64,000 nt of DNA, taken from contig NZ_JBHLZU010000027.1 in NCBI RefSeq assembly GCF_042429765.1, forward strand, positions 434,001 through 498,000. The letters are read 5' to 3'. Positions within the stretch are counted from its first letter, which is position 1. Every line of letters starts with the position of its first letter. Of the stretch, positions 53,297 through 60,494 are shown piece after piece. Both the position numbers and the translations under genes were made by a program. Under the pieces are notes generated by a model. It ran no database searches. It was not told where the DNA came from and saw only the letters and a program-made list of their open reading frames with translations. This DNA comes from Allokutzneria oryzae. Its GTDB lineage: Bacteria > Actinomycetota > Actinomycetes > Mycobacteriales > Pseudonocardiaceae.

Positions 53297-53949
53297 CCGC
53301 TCCGAAGACCACTGTCGTGCTCGTCGACGACGAGGACCTGATCCGCACCGGGCTGCGGGCGATCCTGGGTGCCGAGGAGGACCTGGAGGTGGTCGGGGAG
53401 GCAGCGGACGGGGCCGAGGTGGTCTCGCTGGTGCGGTCGCTGCGTCCGGACGTGGTGCTGATGGACGTGCGGATGCCCGCCGTCGACGGCATCCAGGCGA
53501 CCCGCCACCTGCTGGCGACCATGGCCGAGCCGCCGAAGATCCTGGTGGTCACGACCTTCGAGAACGACGACTACGTCTACGAAGCCTTGCGCGCCGGCGC
53601 AAGCGGCTTCCTGCTCAAACGGGCCCGGCCCGCCGAGATCGTGCAGGCGGTGCGCACGGTCGCCAGCGGGGACTCGCTGGTGTTCCCCAACGCGATCCGC
53701 TCCCTCGCCGGGCGGCGCGCGGGCGGGCGCGGGGACTCCCTCGTCTCGGCCCAGCTCACCGAACGGGAGAGCGAGGTGCTTCGGCTGGTGGCGAAAGGTC
53801 TGACCAACGCCGAGATCGCGGCGGAGCTGGTGGTCGGGGTGGAGACGGTGAAGACCCACGTGGGCAACGTGCTGGCGAAGCTGCGCGCCCGCGACCGCAC
53901 CCAGGCTGTGATCCTCGCCTACGAAAGCGGCTTCGTGAGCGTCTCGTGA
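53293..53949 (+). CDS. NarL/FixJ-type response regulator
   Basis: Encodes 218 residues. The receiver domain has VDDEDLIRTGL and the phosphoacceptor Asp58 in LMDVRMP, with TTFENDDYV and FLLKRARP further on. The C-terminal LuxR-type helix-turn-helix is LTERESEVLRLVAKGLTNAE with VETVKTHVGNVLAKL. Start ATG 53293 overlaps the kinase stop by 4 bp, so the pair is stoichiometrically produced. Targets are not visible; a DUF3995 gene lies divergent to the kinase and is one candidate. Confidence 0.94.
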   Translation: MTAPKTTVVLVDDEDLIRTGLRAILGAEEDLEVVGEAADGAEVVSLVRSLRPDVVLMDVRMPAVDGIQATRHLLATMAEPPKILVVTTFENDDYVYEALRAGASGFLLKRARPAEIVQAVRTVASGDSLVFPNAIRSLAGRRAGGRGDSLVSAQLTERESEVLRLVAKGLTNAEIAAELVVGVETVKTHVGNVLAKLRARDRTQAVILAYESGFVSVS

Positions 53950-54005
53950 CCTGATATCCATGACCGTGCATGTACTTTCGGGCACGGTCGGGGAGAGGGT
54001 GCACC

Positions 54006-54872
54006 ATGCGGGTGATCGACGGCGCTCCGGTGGCCGAGGCGCTTTACGCCGAGGTCGCCGACGCGGCTGCCGCGCTGCCCGTCCGGCCGCTGCTGGCGGT
54101 GCTCGTCCCCCAGGAGGACCCGGCCGGGGTGCTCTACGGCGAGCAGCTGAGCTGGGACGGCGATGAGCTCGGCATCGACGTCCGCACGTACCCGCTTCCC
54201 ATCGACACCCCCGCCGCCGACCTCGCGGCCCGGCTCACCGAGCTCTCCGCCGACCCCGGGGTGCACGGGCTGAGCCTCGCCGAGGGGTTCCTCGGCGCGG
54301 AGGGGCTCGGTGAGCGCATCGACCCGGCCAAGGACGTCGAGTGCGCCAACCCGGTGTCGCTGGGCAGGCTCTCCCAGGGGGTGCCCGCTTTCTCCCCCGC
54401 GGTCCCGGTCGCGGTCATGAAACTGTTGCGCCACGCGGAGATCCCGCTCGCGGGAACGCGGGCCGTCGTGGTGGCCGGGGCGGCGACGGCGGGACTGCCG
54501 ATGGCGATCCACCTCCGGGCCGCCGACGCCACGGTGACGCTCGCGCACCGCAGGACCCCGGACCTCGCGGCGGTCACGGCAGGGGCCGACGTGCTGGTCT
54601 CCGCGGTCGGCGAGGGCGGCCTGATCACCGCCAAGCACGTCAGACCGGGGGCGACCGTGGTGAGCGTCGGCCTCGACCGCACCGGCGAGACCCCGGACGG
54701 CGGCACGGAGTTCGGCGGCCTGATCTCCGGCGCCGCCGGTGACGCCGAGGCGAAGGAGATGGACGGGACCGCTGGCACCTTCATCGGTGCGCTCACCGTC
54801 GGAGCACTGGTGCCCACGGTCGTCCTGCGCCACGTGGTCACGGCCGCTGCGGCTCAGCTCAGGCAGGAGTAG
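54006..54872 (+). CDS. FolD-like (methylenetetrahydrofolate dehydrogenase/cyclohydrolase) paralogue lacking catalytic lysine
   Basis: Encodes 288 residues, start ATG 54006. Order and spacing of motifs match FolD: substrate helix LYGEQLSWDGDELGID, PAKDVECANPVSLGRL, Rossmann VVVAGAATAGLPMAIHL, VTLAHRRT, ADVLVSAVGEGGLI and GATVVSVGL. In the catalytic YxxxKxK segment, however, Tyr is followed by Leu and Trp where the lysines should be, and the late PGGVGPMT motif reads ALTVGALVPTV. Both cyclohydrolase catalysis and folate binding are therefore doubtful. It may be a dehydrogenase on another substrate or a non-catalytic regulator. The last 19 bases overlap the convergent serine hydrolase gene. Confidence 0.8.
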   Translation: MRVIDGAPVAEALYAEVADAAAALPVRPLLAVLVPQEDPAGVLYGEQLSWDGDELGIDVRTYPLPIDTPAADLAARLTELSADPGVHGLSLAEGFLGAEGLGERIDPAKDVECANPVSLGRLSQGVPAFSPAVPVAVMKLLRHAEIPLAGTRAVVVAGAATAGLPMAIHLRAADATVTLAHRRTPDLAAVTAGADVLVSAVGEGGLITAKHVRPGATVVSVGLDRTGETPDGGTEFGGLISGAAGDAEAKEMDGTAGTFIGALTVGALVPTVVLRHVVTAAAAQLRQE

Positions 54873-55948
54873 ACGGCGCCGACCAGCCGGTCCCAGCGCG
54901 GGTCGCTGCCGGAGACCGAGGTCCGCAGCCTGTTCGGCGTGTACCCGAACGCCAGCCCCGCGTCGACGTCGCCGAAGGCGAGCGCCCCACCGGCGCCGGG
55001 GTGCCCGAACGCGCTCGCCCCCGGCGAGAACGGCCGCATCGGACTGGGCAGCATGTAGCCGCTGGCGAACCGCGAATGCCCGAACAGCACCTCGTCCGCC
55101 CCGTCGCTGACGGGCTCGATGGCCTGGCGCACGAAGGATGTGCCCAGCGTGCCCGCGTACAGCTCCGCGAGCGCCCGCGCGGTCCCGTGCCCGTTCGCCG
55201 CGGGAACCTCGGCGTCGAGCCAGCTCGTGCCGGTCAAGTCGGCGGAGGTGAGGTCGGGGGGATTGGCGAAAGCCTTGTGGGTCATGGAGTCCCGGTCGGC
55301 CAGCGCGGCCAGCGCCGGTGACGGCTCGGTGGGCTGTGCGCCCAGCACCACGCCGCTGAGCCGGTGCCGCTCGGACTCCGGGAGTCCGATGTGGACGTCC
55401 ACGCCGAGCTCGCGGACCACCAGCTCCCGCACGGACTTCCCGCTCACCCGGCGCAGCACCTCGCCGACCAGGAACCCGTAGGTCACCGCGTGGTAGCCGT
55501 GACGGCTACCGGGTTCCCACCACGGCGGCTCCTCGGCGAGCGCGGTGGTGAGCGCACTCCAGTCGTAGAGCGAGCCCGGCGGCTGCTCCTCGCGCAGCGC
55601 GGGCATCCCGGCGCGGTGGCCGAGCAGGTCGCGAACGGTGGTGCCGCCCTTGCCGTGCGCGGCGTACTCCGGCCAGTACCCGGCGACCTTCGCGTCCAGG
55701 TCGAGCTCGCCGCGCGCGGCCAGCCGGTGCGCGACGGTCGCCACGACGCCCTTGGTCACGGAGAAGAGGTTGACCACAGTGTCGGCTCCCCACGGCGTCC
55801 CTTCCGCGGTCCGTCCGCCCCACAGGTCCACGACCACTCGCCCGTCGACCCGCACGCTCACCGCGGCGCCCAGCTCGTCGCCGGCGAATCCCGCCGCGAA
55901 CGCCTCCCGCACCGGCTCGAAGGCCGGGTCGCACTGTCCGTCGATCAT
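54854..55948 (-). CDS. Family VIII esterase/beta-lactamase-like serine hydrolase
   Basis: Encodes 364 residues of the beta-lactamase-related superfamily. The nucleophile motif SxxK is in LFSVTKG (Ser63, Lys66). The second-motif tyrosine is in RHGYHAVTYG near 150. The late HPGAGG motif stands for the KTG-like triad element, as in EstB-type esterases. There is no signal peptide, so it is cytoplasmic and more likely an esterase than a beta-lactamase. It is divergent from marR, with a strong operator in the 48-bp gap, and should be part of the MarR response. Confidence 0.88.
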   Translation of the reverse strand: MIDGQCDPAFEPVREAFAAGFAGDELGAAVSVRVDGRVVVDLWGGRTAEGTPWGADTVVNLFSVTKGVVATVAHRLAARGELDLDAKVAGYWPEYAAHGKGGTTVRDLLGHRAGMPALREEQPPGSLYDWSALTTALAEEPPWWEPGSRHGYHAVTYGFLVGEVLRRVSGKSVRELVVRELGVDVHIGLPESERHRLSGVVLGAQPTEPSPALAALADRDSMTHKAFANPPDLTSADLTGTSWLDAEVPAANGHGTARALAELYAGTLGTSFVRQAIEPVSDGADEVLFGHSRFASGYMLPSPMRPFSPGASAFGHPGAGGALAFGDVDAGLAFGYTPNRLRTSVSGSDPRWDRLVGAVYSCLS

Positions 55949-55952
55949 TGCT

Positions 55953-55978
55953 CAACCATAGTTGCGCAACTGAGGTTG
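55953..55978. promoter_or_regulatory. MarR-type bipartite palindromic operator
   Basis: In the 48-bp space between the serine hydrolase and marR genes, CAACC (55953-55957), a perfect AGTTGCGCAACT (55960-55971) and GGTTG (55974-55978) form one nested dyad. TTGCGCAA and TTGCGTAA also give two half-site copies. It covers the likely promoters of both genes. Confidence 0.8.
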
Positions 55979-55996
55979 CGTAAATACCCTTGTCCC

Positions 55997-56461
55997 GTGA
56001 ACCCGGAGAACGACCTGGTCCTGCTGCTCACGGCGCTGTCGGCGGGGGTGGACCGGCAGGTGCGCGCCGCGCTCGCGGACCGGGGCTTCCCCGACGTCCG
56101 GGACAGCCACGGCTTCGTCTTCCAGCACCTGCTGCTCGGCCCGGCGCGGGTCAGCGACCTGGCGGTGAAGCTCGGCATGAGCCCGCAGGGCGCCTCGAAG
56201 CTGACGGCGGAGATGGAGCGGGCGGGCTACGTCCGCCGCGTGACCGACCAGGCGGACCAGCGCAACCGCCTCGTGGAGCTGGCCGACCGCGGCCGCGAGC
56301 TGATCGAGGCGGGCAGGCGCGCGCGAGCGGAGGTCAACGCGGACCTCCGGGCGGCACTGGGGGAGTCGGCCGGACCGTTCGAAGCGGCGCTGCGCGCGCT
56401 GGCCGAGCGCTCCGGCGGCCTCACCGAACTCCTCTCCCGCCGCCTCCGCCCCCGCACCTGA
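55997..56461 (+). CDS. MarR-family transcriptional regulator
   Basis: Encodes 154 residues from GTG 55997. The winged helix-turn-helix has RVSDLAVKLGMSPQGASKLTAEMERAGYVRRV (in part), and the wing DQADQRNRLVELADRGREL shows the DxRxR-like element. Long N- and C-terminal helices form the dimer interface. The divergent esterase gene and the dyad operator between them indicate autoregulation and control of that esterase, likely relieved by a phenolic or other small ligand. That is typical MarR logic, not proven here. Confidence 0.9.
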   Translation: MNPENDLVLLLTALSAGVDRQVRAALADRGFPDVRDSHGFVFQHLLLGPARVSDLAVKLGMSPQGASKLTAEMERAGYVRRVTDQADQRNRLVELADRGRELIEAGRRARAEVNADLRAALGESAGPFEAALRALAERSGGLTELLSRRLRPRT

Positions 56462-56819
56462 CGGTTGCGCCGGATTCCCCGTTCGGCGGAGCCCCGCAAG
56501 CGGCGACATCACCTCACCGGTCGCCCCTTCGCCCGGAGCCCGCCCCGCGCGCCCCGCCCCCCGTTTTCCGCGTTTTGTAGGCTTAATGCGAGATGAAAGC
56601 GCTCTCTTTCGCATTAAGCCTACAAAACGCGAGAACCCCGACCACGCCAGCCCACGTCTGCGCGCACGCCGCAGTGCGGAGCCGGGGGAGGTTCGGGCGC
56701 CGGCGGGTGAAGGCGTGGTGGTGCGGTGAAGGGCTGGCCGGGCGGCCGGAGCCGTGTGGGGTGAGCGACGCGGGTCGGGCGTCGGTGCTCGTCCCGCTAC
56801 GGCAACCGGCCGCCGGGTG
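56462..56819. other. Intergenic region with 61-bp palindrome
   Basis: A 358-bp gap between the convergent marR and CHAD genes. The 61-bp perfect palindrome at 56570-56630 is the main feature. Sequence downstream of it (CGCGAGAACCCCGACC) partly resembles the text following the palindromes in the 32.6-33.0 kb repeats. No gene is supported. Confidence 0.7.
56570..56630. repeat. 61-bp palindromic element, copy 3 (perfect arms)
   Basis: The 21-bp arms (56570-56590 with 56610-56630) are perfectly complementary, beginning GCGTTTTGTAGGCTTAATGC, around a 19-nt centre with AGCGCT. Length, arm ends and centre match the two elements at 32654 and 32879, about 24 kb away. It could terminate marR and CHAD transcripts, but it is also a member of a dispersed family. 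Confidence 0.92.
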
Positions 56820-57743
56820 TCACGGGGTCAGCCACTGGCGGTGCTTGCCCCGGGTGCGCTCGCGCCATTCGCCGGGGAGGCGGTGTTCGATGTCGTGCGC
56901 CCGGTGTTCCTCCCTGGCGTAGAACAGGCCGTAGGTGAACGAACTCTCGCCGTGCTCCTCTGCCTCGTTGGACAGCGCGAGCAGGAGCTGGCGGCAGACC
57001 ACGCTGTCCTGGTGGATGCCCAGGAAGCGCTGGAGCTCGCGCATCTGCTTGCCGAAGCGGGCCGCCGGGCGGCCGCAGACCGGGGCCGTGGCCATGGCCG
57101 CGTCCCAGGCGCACTTCGCCGCCTTGCGGACGTCGTGCAGGGCCTCGTCGCGGTCCGGGCCCGGGTGCCGGAACTCGGCGAGCGCCGCCATCGTGGACTC
57201 CAGGCGGCGGTACGCGCGGGCCACCGCGCCCGGCAGCGCCCGGTCCGCGGGGAGGTCCGCCTCGGGCGAGTAGGTGTCGAAGATGCGTTCCAGTGCCTTG
57301 GTCAGCTCGCGGTGCCGTTCACTGTCCAGCGTGGACACCACGCGCTCGTGCAGCGCGGCGCGCCTGGTCGCGAAGAACGCGTCCGCCCGCGCCGCGACCG
57401 GGCCGTGCAGCAGGTCGGGCGGGGTGATCCCGATCTGGCCGCTGACCCTCGCCTGCACCATCTCCAGGTCGCGGGCGTCGCCGAGCATCGTGTTGAACCA
57501 GCACAGCTCCGCGACCACCAGCCGCGCGTGGTCGGGGTCGAGGAAGCGCGGGAACGCCTCCAGCCCGCTGCGCAGCCTGCGGATGCCCACCCGCAGTCTG
57601 CGCAGCGCGTCCGCCTCGCGGCGGCGCACCCTGTCGTCCTGGAACAGCACGACGTCGACCTGGTCTCGCAGATAGGCGCCGACCACGTCCCTCACCCGCA
57701 GATCTGGCACGGTCGGGGTCGCGGACGCCTTGCTCGTGGTCAT
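56820..57743 (-). CDS. CHAD domain protein
   Basis: Encodes 307 residues, all-helical and rich in Arg, His and Asp. The conserved histidine/arginine helices are visible: VGIRRLRSGLEAFPRFLD (first CHAD repeat) and ALHDVRKAAKCAWDA (second). CHAD domains bind polyphosphate or occur with CYTH/ppk genes, and here there is no CYTH domain. Start ATG 57743. It stands alone, with palindrome DNA downstream. Role: likely polyphosphate-associated, unspecified. Confidence 0.88.
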   Translation of the reverse strand: MTTSKASATPTVPDLRVRDVVGAYLRDQVDVVLFQDDRVRRREADALRRLRVGIRRLRSGLEAFPRFLDPDHARLVVAELCWFNTMLGDARDLEMVQARVSGQIGITPPDLLHGPVAARADAFFATRRAALHERVVSTLDSERHRELTKALERIFDTYSPEADLPADRALPGAVARAYRRLESTMAALAEFRHPGPDRDEALHDVRKAAKCAWDAAMATAPVCGRPAARFGKQMRELQRFLGIHQDSVVCRQLLLALSNEAEEHGESSFTYGLFYAREEHRAHDIEHRLPGEWRERTRGKHRQWLTP

Positions 57744-58023
57744 GTACCGGTACTACCAGCACCTCGTTCAGCGCTCCGAGCCGCGTCCGCCTTGCACGGC
57801 CGCTAGGCCGTATGCCACGCCTCGCCGGGTGAGCGCACTCACTCGAAAGGGTGATCTTTGCCAGGGGCGCACAATCGTGCCTGGCAGGGGGCTCGTCGCT
57901 CTCTGTCAACCTATCGATGCTCTGGCGCAGTCCGCTTTGGCCTGTCAAGATCCACTTGGTCGGACTGGACTGCTCTTGCGGGTCCGCTCCGCGCGCACAA
58001 CCGCTCGTCGATGAGGAACCACG

Positions 58024-58392
58024 TTGAGCCCACACGCAGCCGCACTGCTGGACGACATCGCCTTCCCCGTGCCCCAGCCGCTCCCGGCCCGGCGCGCGCA
58101 GCGGCGACGGTCCGTCCCGGTGCGCTCCGACCGTGCGCGGCTCTCGCTGGTCCCCGAACCCGTCACCCCGCACGCGCCCCGCCGCCCGGCGCTGCGCAGG
58201 GCGGTCCGCGCCCTCCGGTCGCTGCTGCACCGCAGGCCCGCCTCCGGCGGCACGCCGATGCTGGTGGCCATCGGGGCGGGGCTCGCCGTCACCACCGCGA
58301 CCCTCGGCGTGCTGCCGACCGCGGGCCTGGTCGCGCTGGCCGTCGTCGGCAACGGGGTCTGCGAGCTGCTGGACCACGCGAACCGGACTTGA
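58024..58392 (+). CDS. Small hypothetical membrane protein
   Basis: Encodes 122 residues. The only sensible start is TTG 58024, with GAGGAA five to six bases upstream. The first 75 residues are basic and Pro/Arg-rich. One or two hydrophobic segments follow (PMLVAIGAGLAVTTATLGVL and GLVALAVVGNGVCELL). I do not recognise a family. Codon usage looks genuine. An in-frame GTG further in could be the true start. Confidence 0.5.
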   Translation: MSPHAAALLDDIAFPVPQPLPARRAQRRRSVPVRSDRARLSLVPEPVTPHAPRRPALRRAVRALRSLLHRRPASGGTPMLVAIGAGLAVTTATLGVLPTAGLVALAVVGNGVCELLDHANRT

Positions 58393-58482
58393 TTCCGGCT
58401 CACCACGGAGGGTCGCCGACCGCGCACGCCGATGATGCGACATGATCTGCGCGCTCGTTGATGTCGTGTGAGAGGAACTGGC

Positions 58483-59163
58483 GTGAGCCGAGGGCGCTGG
58501 ATTCTGGCCGCAGTGCTTGCCGTGATCGCCGTGGTCTCCGGGGCCGCCGCGCTGTTCATGGACGACCCCAAGCCCACCGGTGGCTCACCGGGGACCAGCA
58601 CCAGTACCGGGGCCGCGTCCACCGATGGCTCCGCCGCGCGCAGCCGCGCCGACCTGGAGCGGCTCACCGTTGCGGCCTGGCACCCGATGAAGGGGTACTC
58701 CAGGGAGAAGTTCAAGCACTGGATCAGCCAGGGCGACAAGTGCGACACCCGGGAGACGGTGCTCAAGCGGGACGGCAGGAGCGTCGTCACCGACAACAGC
58801 TGCAAGGCGACCGCAGGCAAGTGGCTCAGCCGCTACGAGGGCAAGGAGTTCGCCGTCGCCGGCGACATGGACATCGACCACACGGTGCCGCTGGCCAACG
58901 CGTGGAAGACCGGCGCGGACACCTGGACCGACCAGCGCCGTCAGGAGTTCGCCAACGACTTGGTGAACCCGCAGCTGCTCGCGGTGTCCGCGGCGACCAA
59001 CCGCTCCAAGGGCGACCAGGACCCGTCGCAGTGGAAGCCGCCAGCCCGGGAGGCGTGGTGCGGCTACGCCAAGGACTGGATCACGGTGAAGACGGTCTAT
59101 GGACTCAACGTGACCGACACGGAGAAGTCCGCGCTTCGCGACATGCTTGCCACCTGCAAGTAG
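58483..59163 (+). CDS. Extracytoplasmic HNH nuclease (DUF1524/GmrSD-C-like)
   Basis: Encodes 226 residues. GTG 58483 has GAGAGGAAC upstream; an earlier GTG at 58468 is possible. A single N-terminal membrane segment (WILAAVLAVIAVVSGAAALF) exports the protein. The HNH motif is DMDIDHTVPLANAW near 130, followed by NDLVNPQLLAVSAATNRSKG and DPSQWKPP, a pattern shared with DUF1524 nuclease domains. Cysteine pairs (CDTRETV, NSCKAT, WCGYAKD) suggest disulfides outside the cell. Role: extracellular DNA degradation or competition; no immunity gene is visible. A strong terminator follows. Confidence 0.86.
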   Translation: MSRGRWILAAVLAVIAVVSGAAALFMDDPKPTGGSPGTSTSTGAASTDGSAARSRADLERLTVAAWHPMKGYSREKFKHWISQGDKCDTRETVLKRDGRSVVTDNSCKATAGKWLSRYEGKEFAVAGDMDIDHTVPLANAWKTGADTWTDQRRQEFANDLVNPQLLAVSAATNRSKGDQDPSQWKPPAREAWCGYAKDWITVKTVYGLNVTDTEKSALRDMLATCK

Positions 59164-59180
59164 GGCACCAAGCAGAACAC

Positions 59181-59222
59181 AAGGAGACGGGGCGCCCGAC
59201 CGGGCGCCCCGTCTCCTTTTTC
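59181..59222 (+). terminator. Rho-independent terminator after the HNH nuclease
   Basis: An 18-bp perfect stem (59181-59198 with 59201-59218, effectively 16 bp with a small loop) ends in a run of five T at 59217-59221. It is the most classical terminator in the window. Confidence 0.95.
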
Positions 59223-59258
59223 CTAGCCCGTTAGCGCGCTCTAACGCTGTTACGAAAA

Positions 59259-60278
59259 CTAGTCCGCCGCGATTGCCAGCGCGGGCGGCGCGGTGGGCGC
59301 CGGCGTCCTGCGCGACACCGACGGCGTCGTGGTGGTGCTCAGCAGCTGCTGCGCGAGCGCCGTGGGCGCGTGCCACATCGACCGGCCCTGGCGCGCGGTC
59401 GCGATCAGCCCGCAGTGCCGCAGCACTGTGAGGTGCTCGGAGACCCGGCTCAGGCTGACGCCGACGCGCTGCGCGATCTGGGTGGTCGAGCCGCCCTGGC
59501 CGAGGCCGCGCAGGATCGCCGCCCTGGTCTGGCCGACCAGTGAGCGCAGCGGGTCCTCCGACCACGGCACGTCCGGCGAGAACCGCGCCTTGGTGGGGTA
59601 GGCCAGGATCGGCTGCCCGCTGAGGTCGCGCATCAGCTGCGGTCCCTCCGGCAGGAACGCCGAGGGGGCCAGCACGAGCCCGCGGCCCGCGAGGTCCACT
59701 TCGGACCGTTGCGCCGCAGCGAGCTCCAGGACCGGTGCGCGCCAGCGGATCGACGGGTGCAGGCCGCTGAGCAGCCGCTCCGTTCCGTTGGCGATCAGGA
59801 CCGTTGACCGGTCGGCCAGATCCGCCTCCAGGTGCGCGCGCAGCTTCGCCCAGTCCGGCTGCAGGCAGGTCTCGTGGTAGCGGCGCAGCACCGTGAGCAG
59901 GATGCGGGTGCCGCTGCGGCCGCCGGAGTGCCACATCCAGCTGGGCGCGCTGACCGAGCGCGGGTCGATGGTCCGCAGGTGGCGGTGCAGCGGCTGCTCG
60001 CAGTGCGTCGCCAGGTCCTGCAGCTCGCGGTCGAAGGACGTGCGCTCGCCGAGCGCGGTGACCAGGGCGGTGCTCAGTGGCTGGTCCTGCGGGACCAGGT
60101 CGAGCAGGGTCAGCGAGTCCGACCTGGTCAGCTCCGCCAGCCTGCGCCGCCAGCGGCCGAACTCCGCGCCGCCGCCGGCCTGGGCCAGCACCCGGACGCT
60201 GAGCAAGGTCTCGACCAGTGGAGACACCAGAAAGCGGATCCGCGGCAGATCGTCGGGTCCGAAGCGTATGCGTAGCAC
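59259..60278 (-). CDS. ArsR-type winged-helix regulator with N-terminal DUF5937 domain
   Basis: Encodes 339 residues from GTG 60278, with GGAGGG just upstream. The first about 230 residues match the DUF5937 domain (LRIRFGPDDLPRIRFLVSPL at the N-terminus). The winged helix near 255-310 reads GSTTQIAQRVGVSLSRVSEH and LRHCGLIATARQG, ArsR-like. The C-terminus is Ala/Pro/Thr-rich. Effector unknown; there are no metal-binding cysteine motifs, so it is not a typical metal sensor. It is convergent with the HNH nuclease gene. Confidence 0.85.
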   Translation of the reverse strand: MLRIRFGPDDLPRIRFLVSPLVETLLSVRVLAQAGGGAEFGRWRRRLAELTRSDSLTLLDLVPQDQPLSTALVTALGERTSFDRELQDLATHCEQPLHRHLRTIDPRSVSAPSWMWHSGGRSGTRILLTVLRRYHETCLQPDWAKLRAHLEADLADRSTVLIANGTERLLSGLHPSIRWRAPVLELAAAQRSEVDLAGRGLVLAPSAFLPEGPQLMRDLSGQPILAYPTKARFSPDVPWSEDPLRSLVGQTRAAILRGLGQGGSTTQIAQRVGVSLSRVSEHLTVLRHCGLIATARQGRSMWHAPTALAQQLLSTTTTPSVSRRTPAPTAPPALAIAAD

Positions 60279-60494
60279 GAGCCCTCCGCGGCGTGGTGGG
60301 TTTCTCCGGTGTCCCGGCGCCACGCGACGGTGGGGGACACCGTCAATAAATACCTAGAAAACTGCCCAGTGGGAAATACTCCATCAAATCGCCGAATTCG
60401 ATATCAGCCAGGTGACGCATCGCTATCGTCCCGCTTAGTGGGAATCCGGTCACGCACGGTGAGAGCCGTGCTGGTGGTGGAGGACCTTAGCGGG

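Noticed and set aside
54006..54872. Housekeeping folD
   Set aside because: Catalytic lysines and the PGGVGPMT motif are absent, so it should not be named folD.
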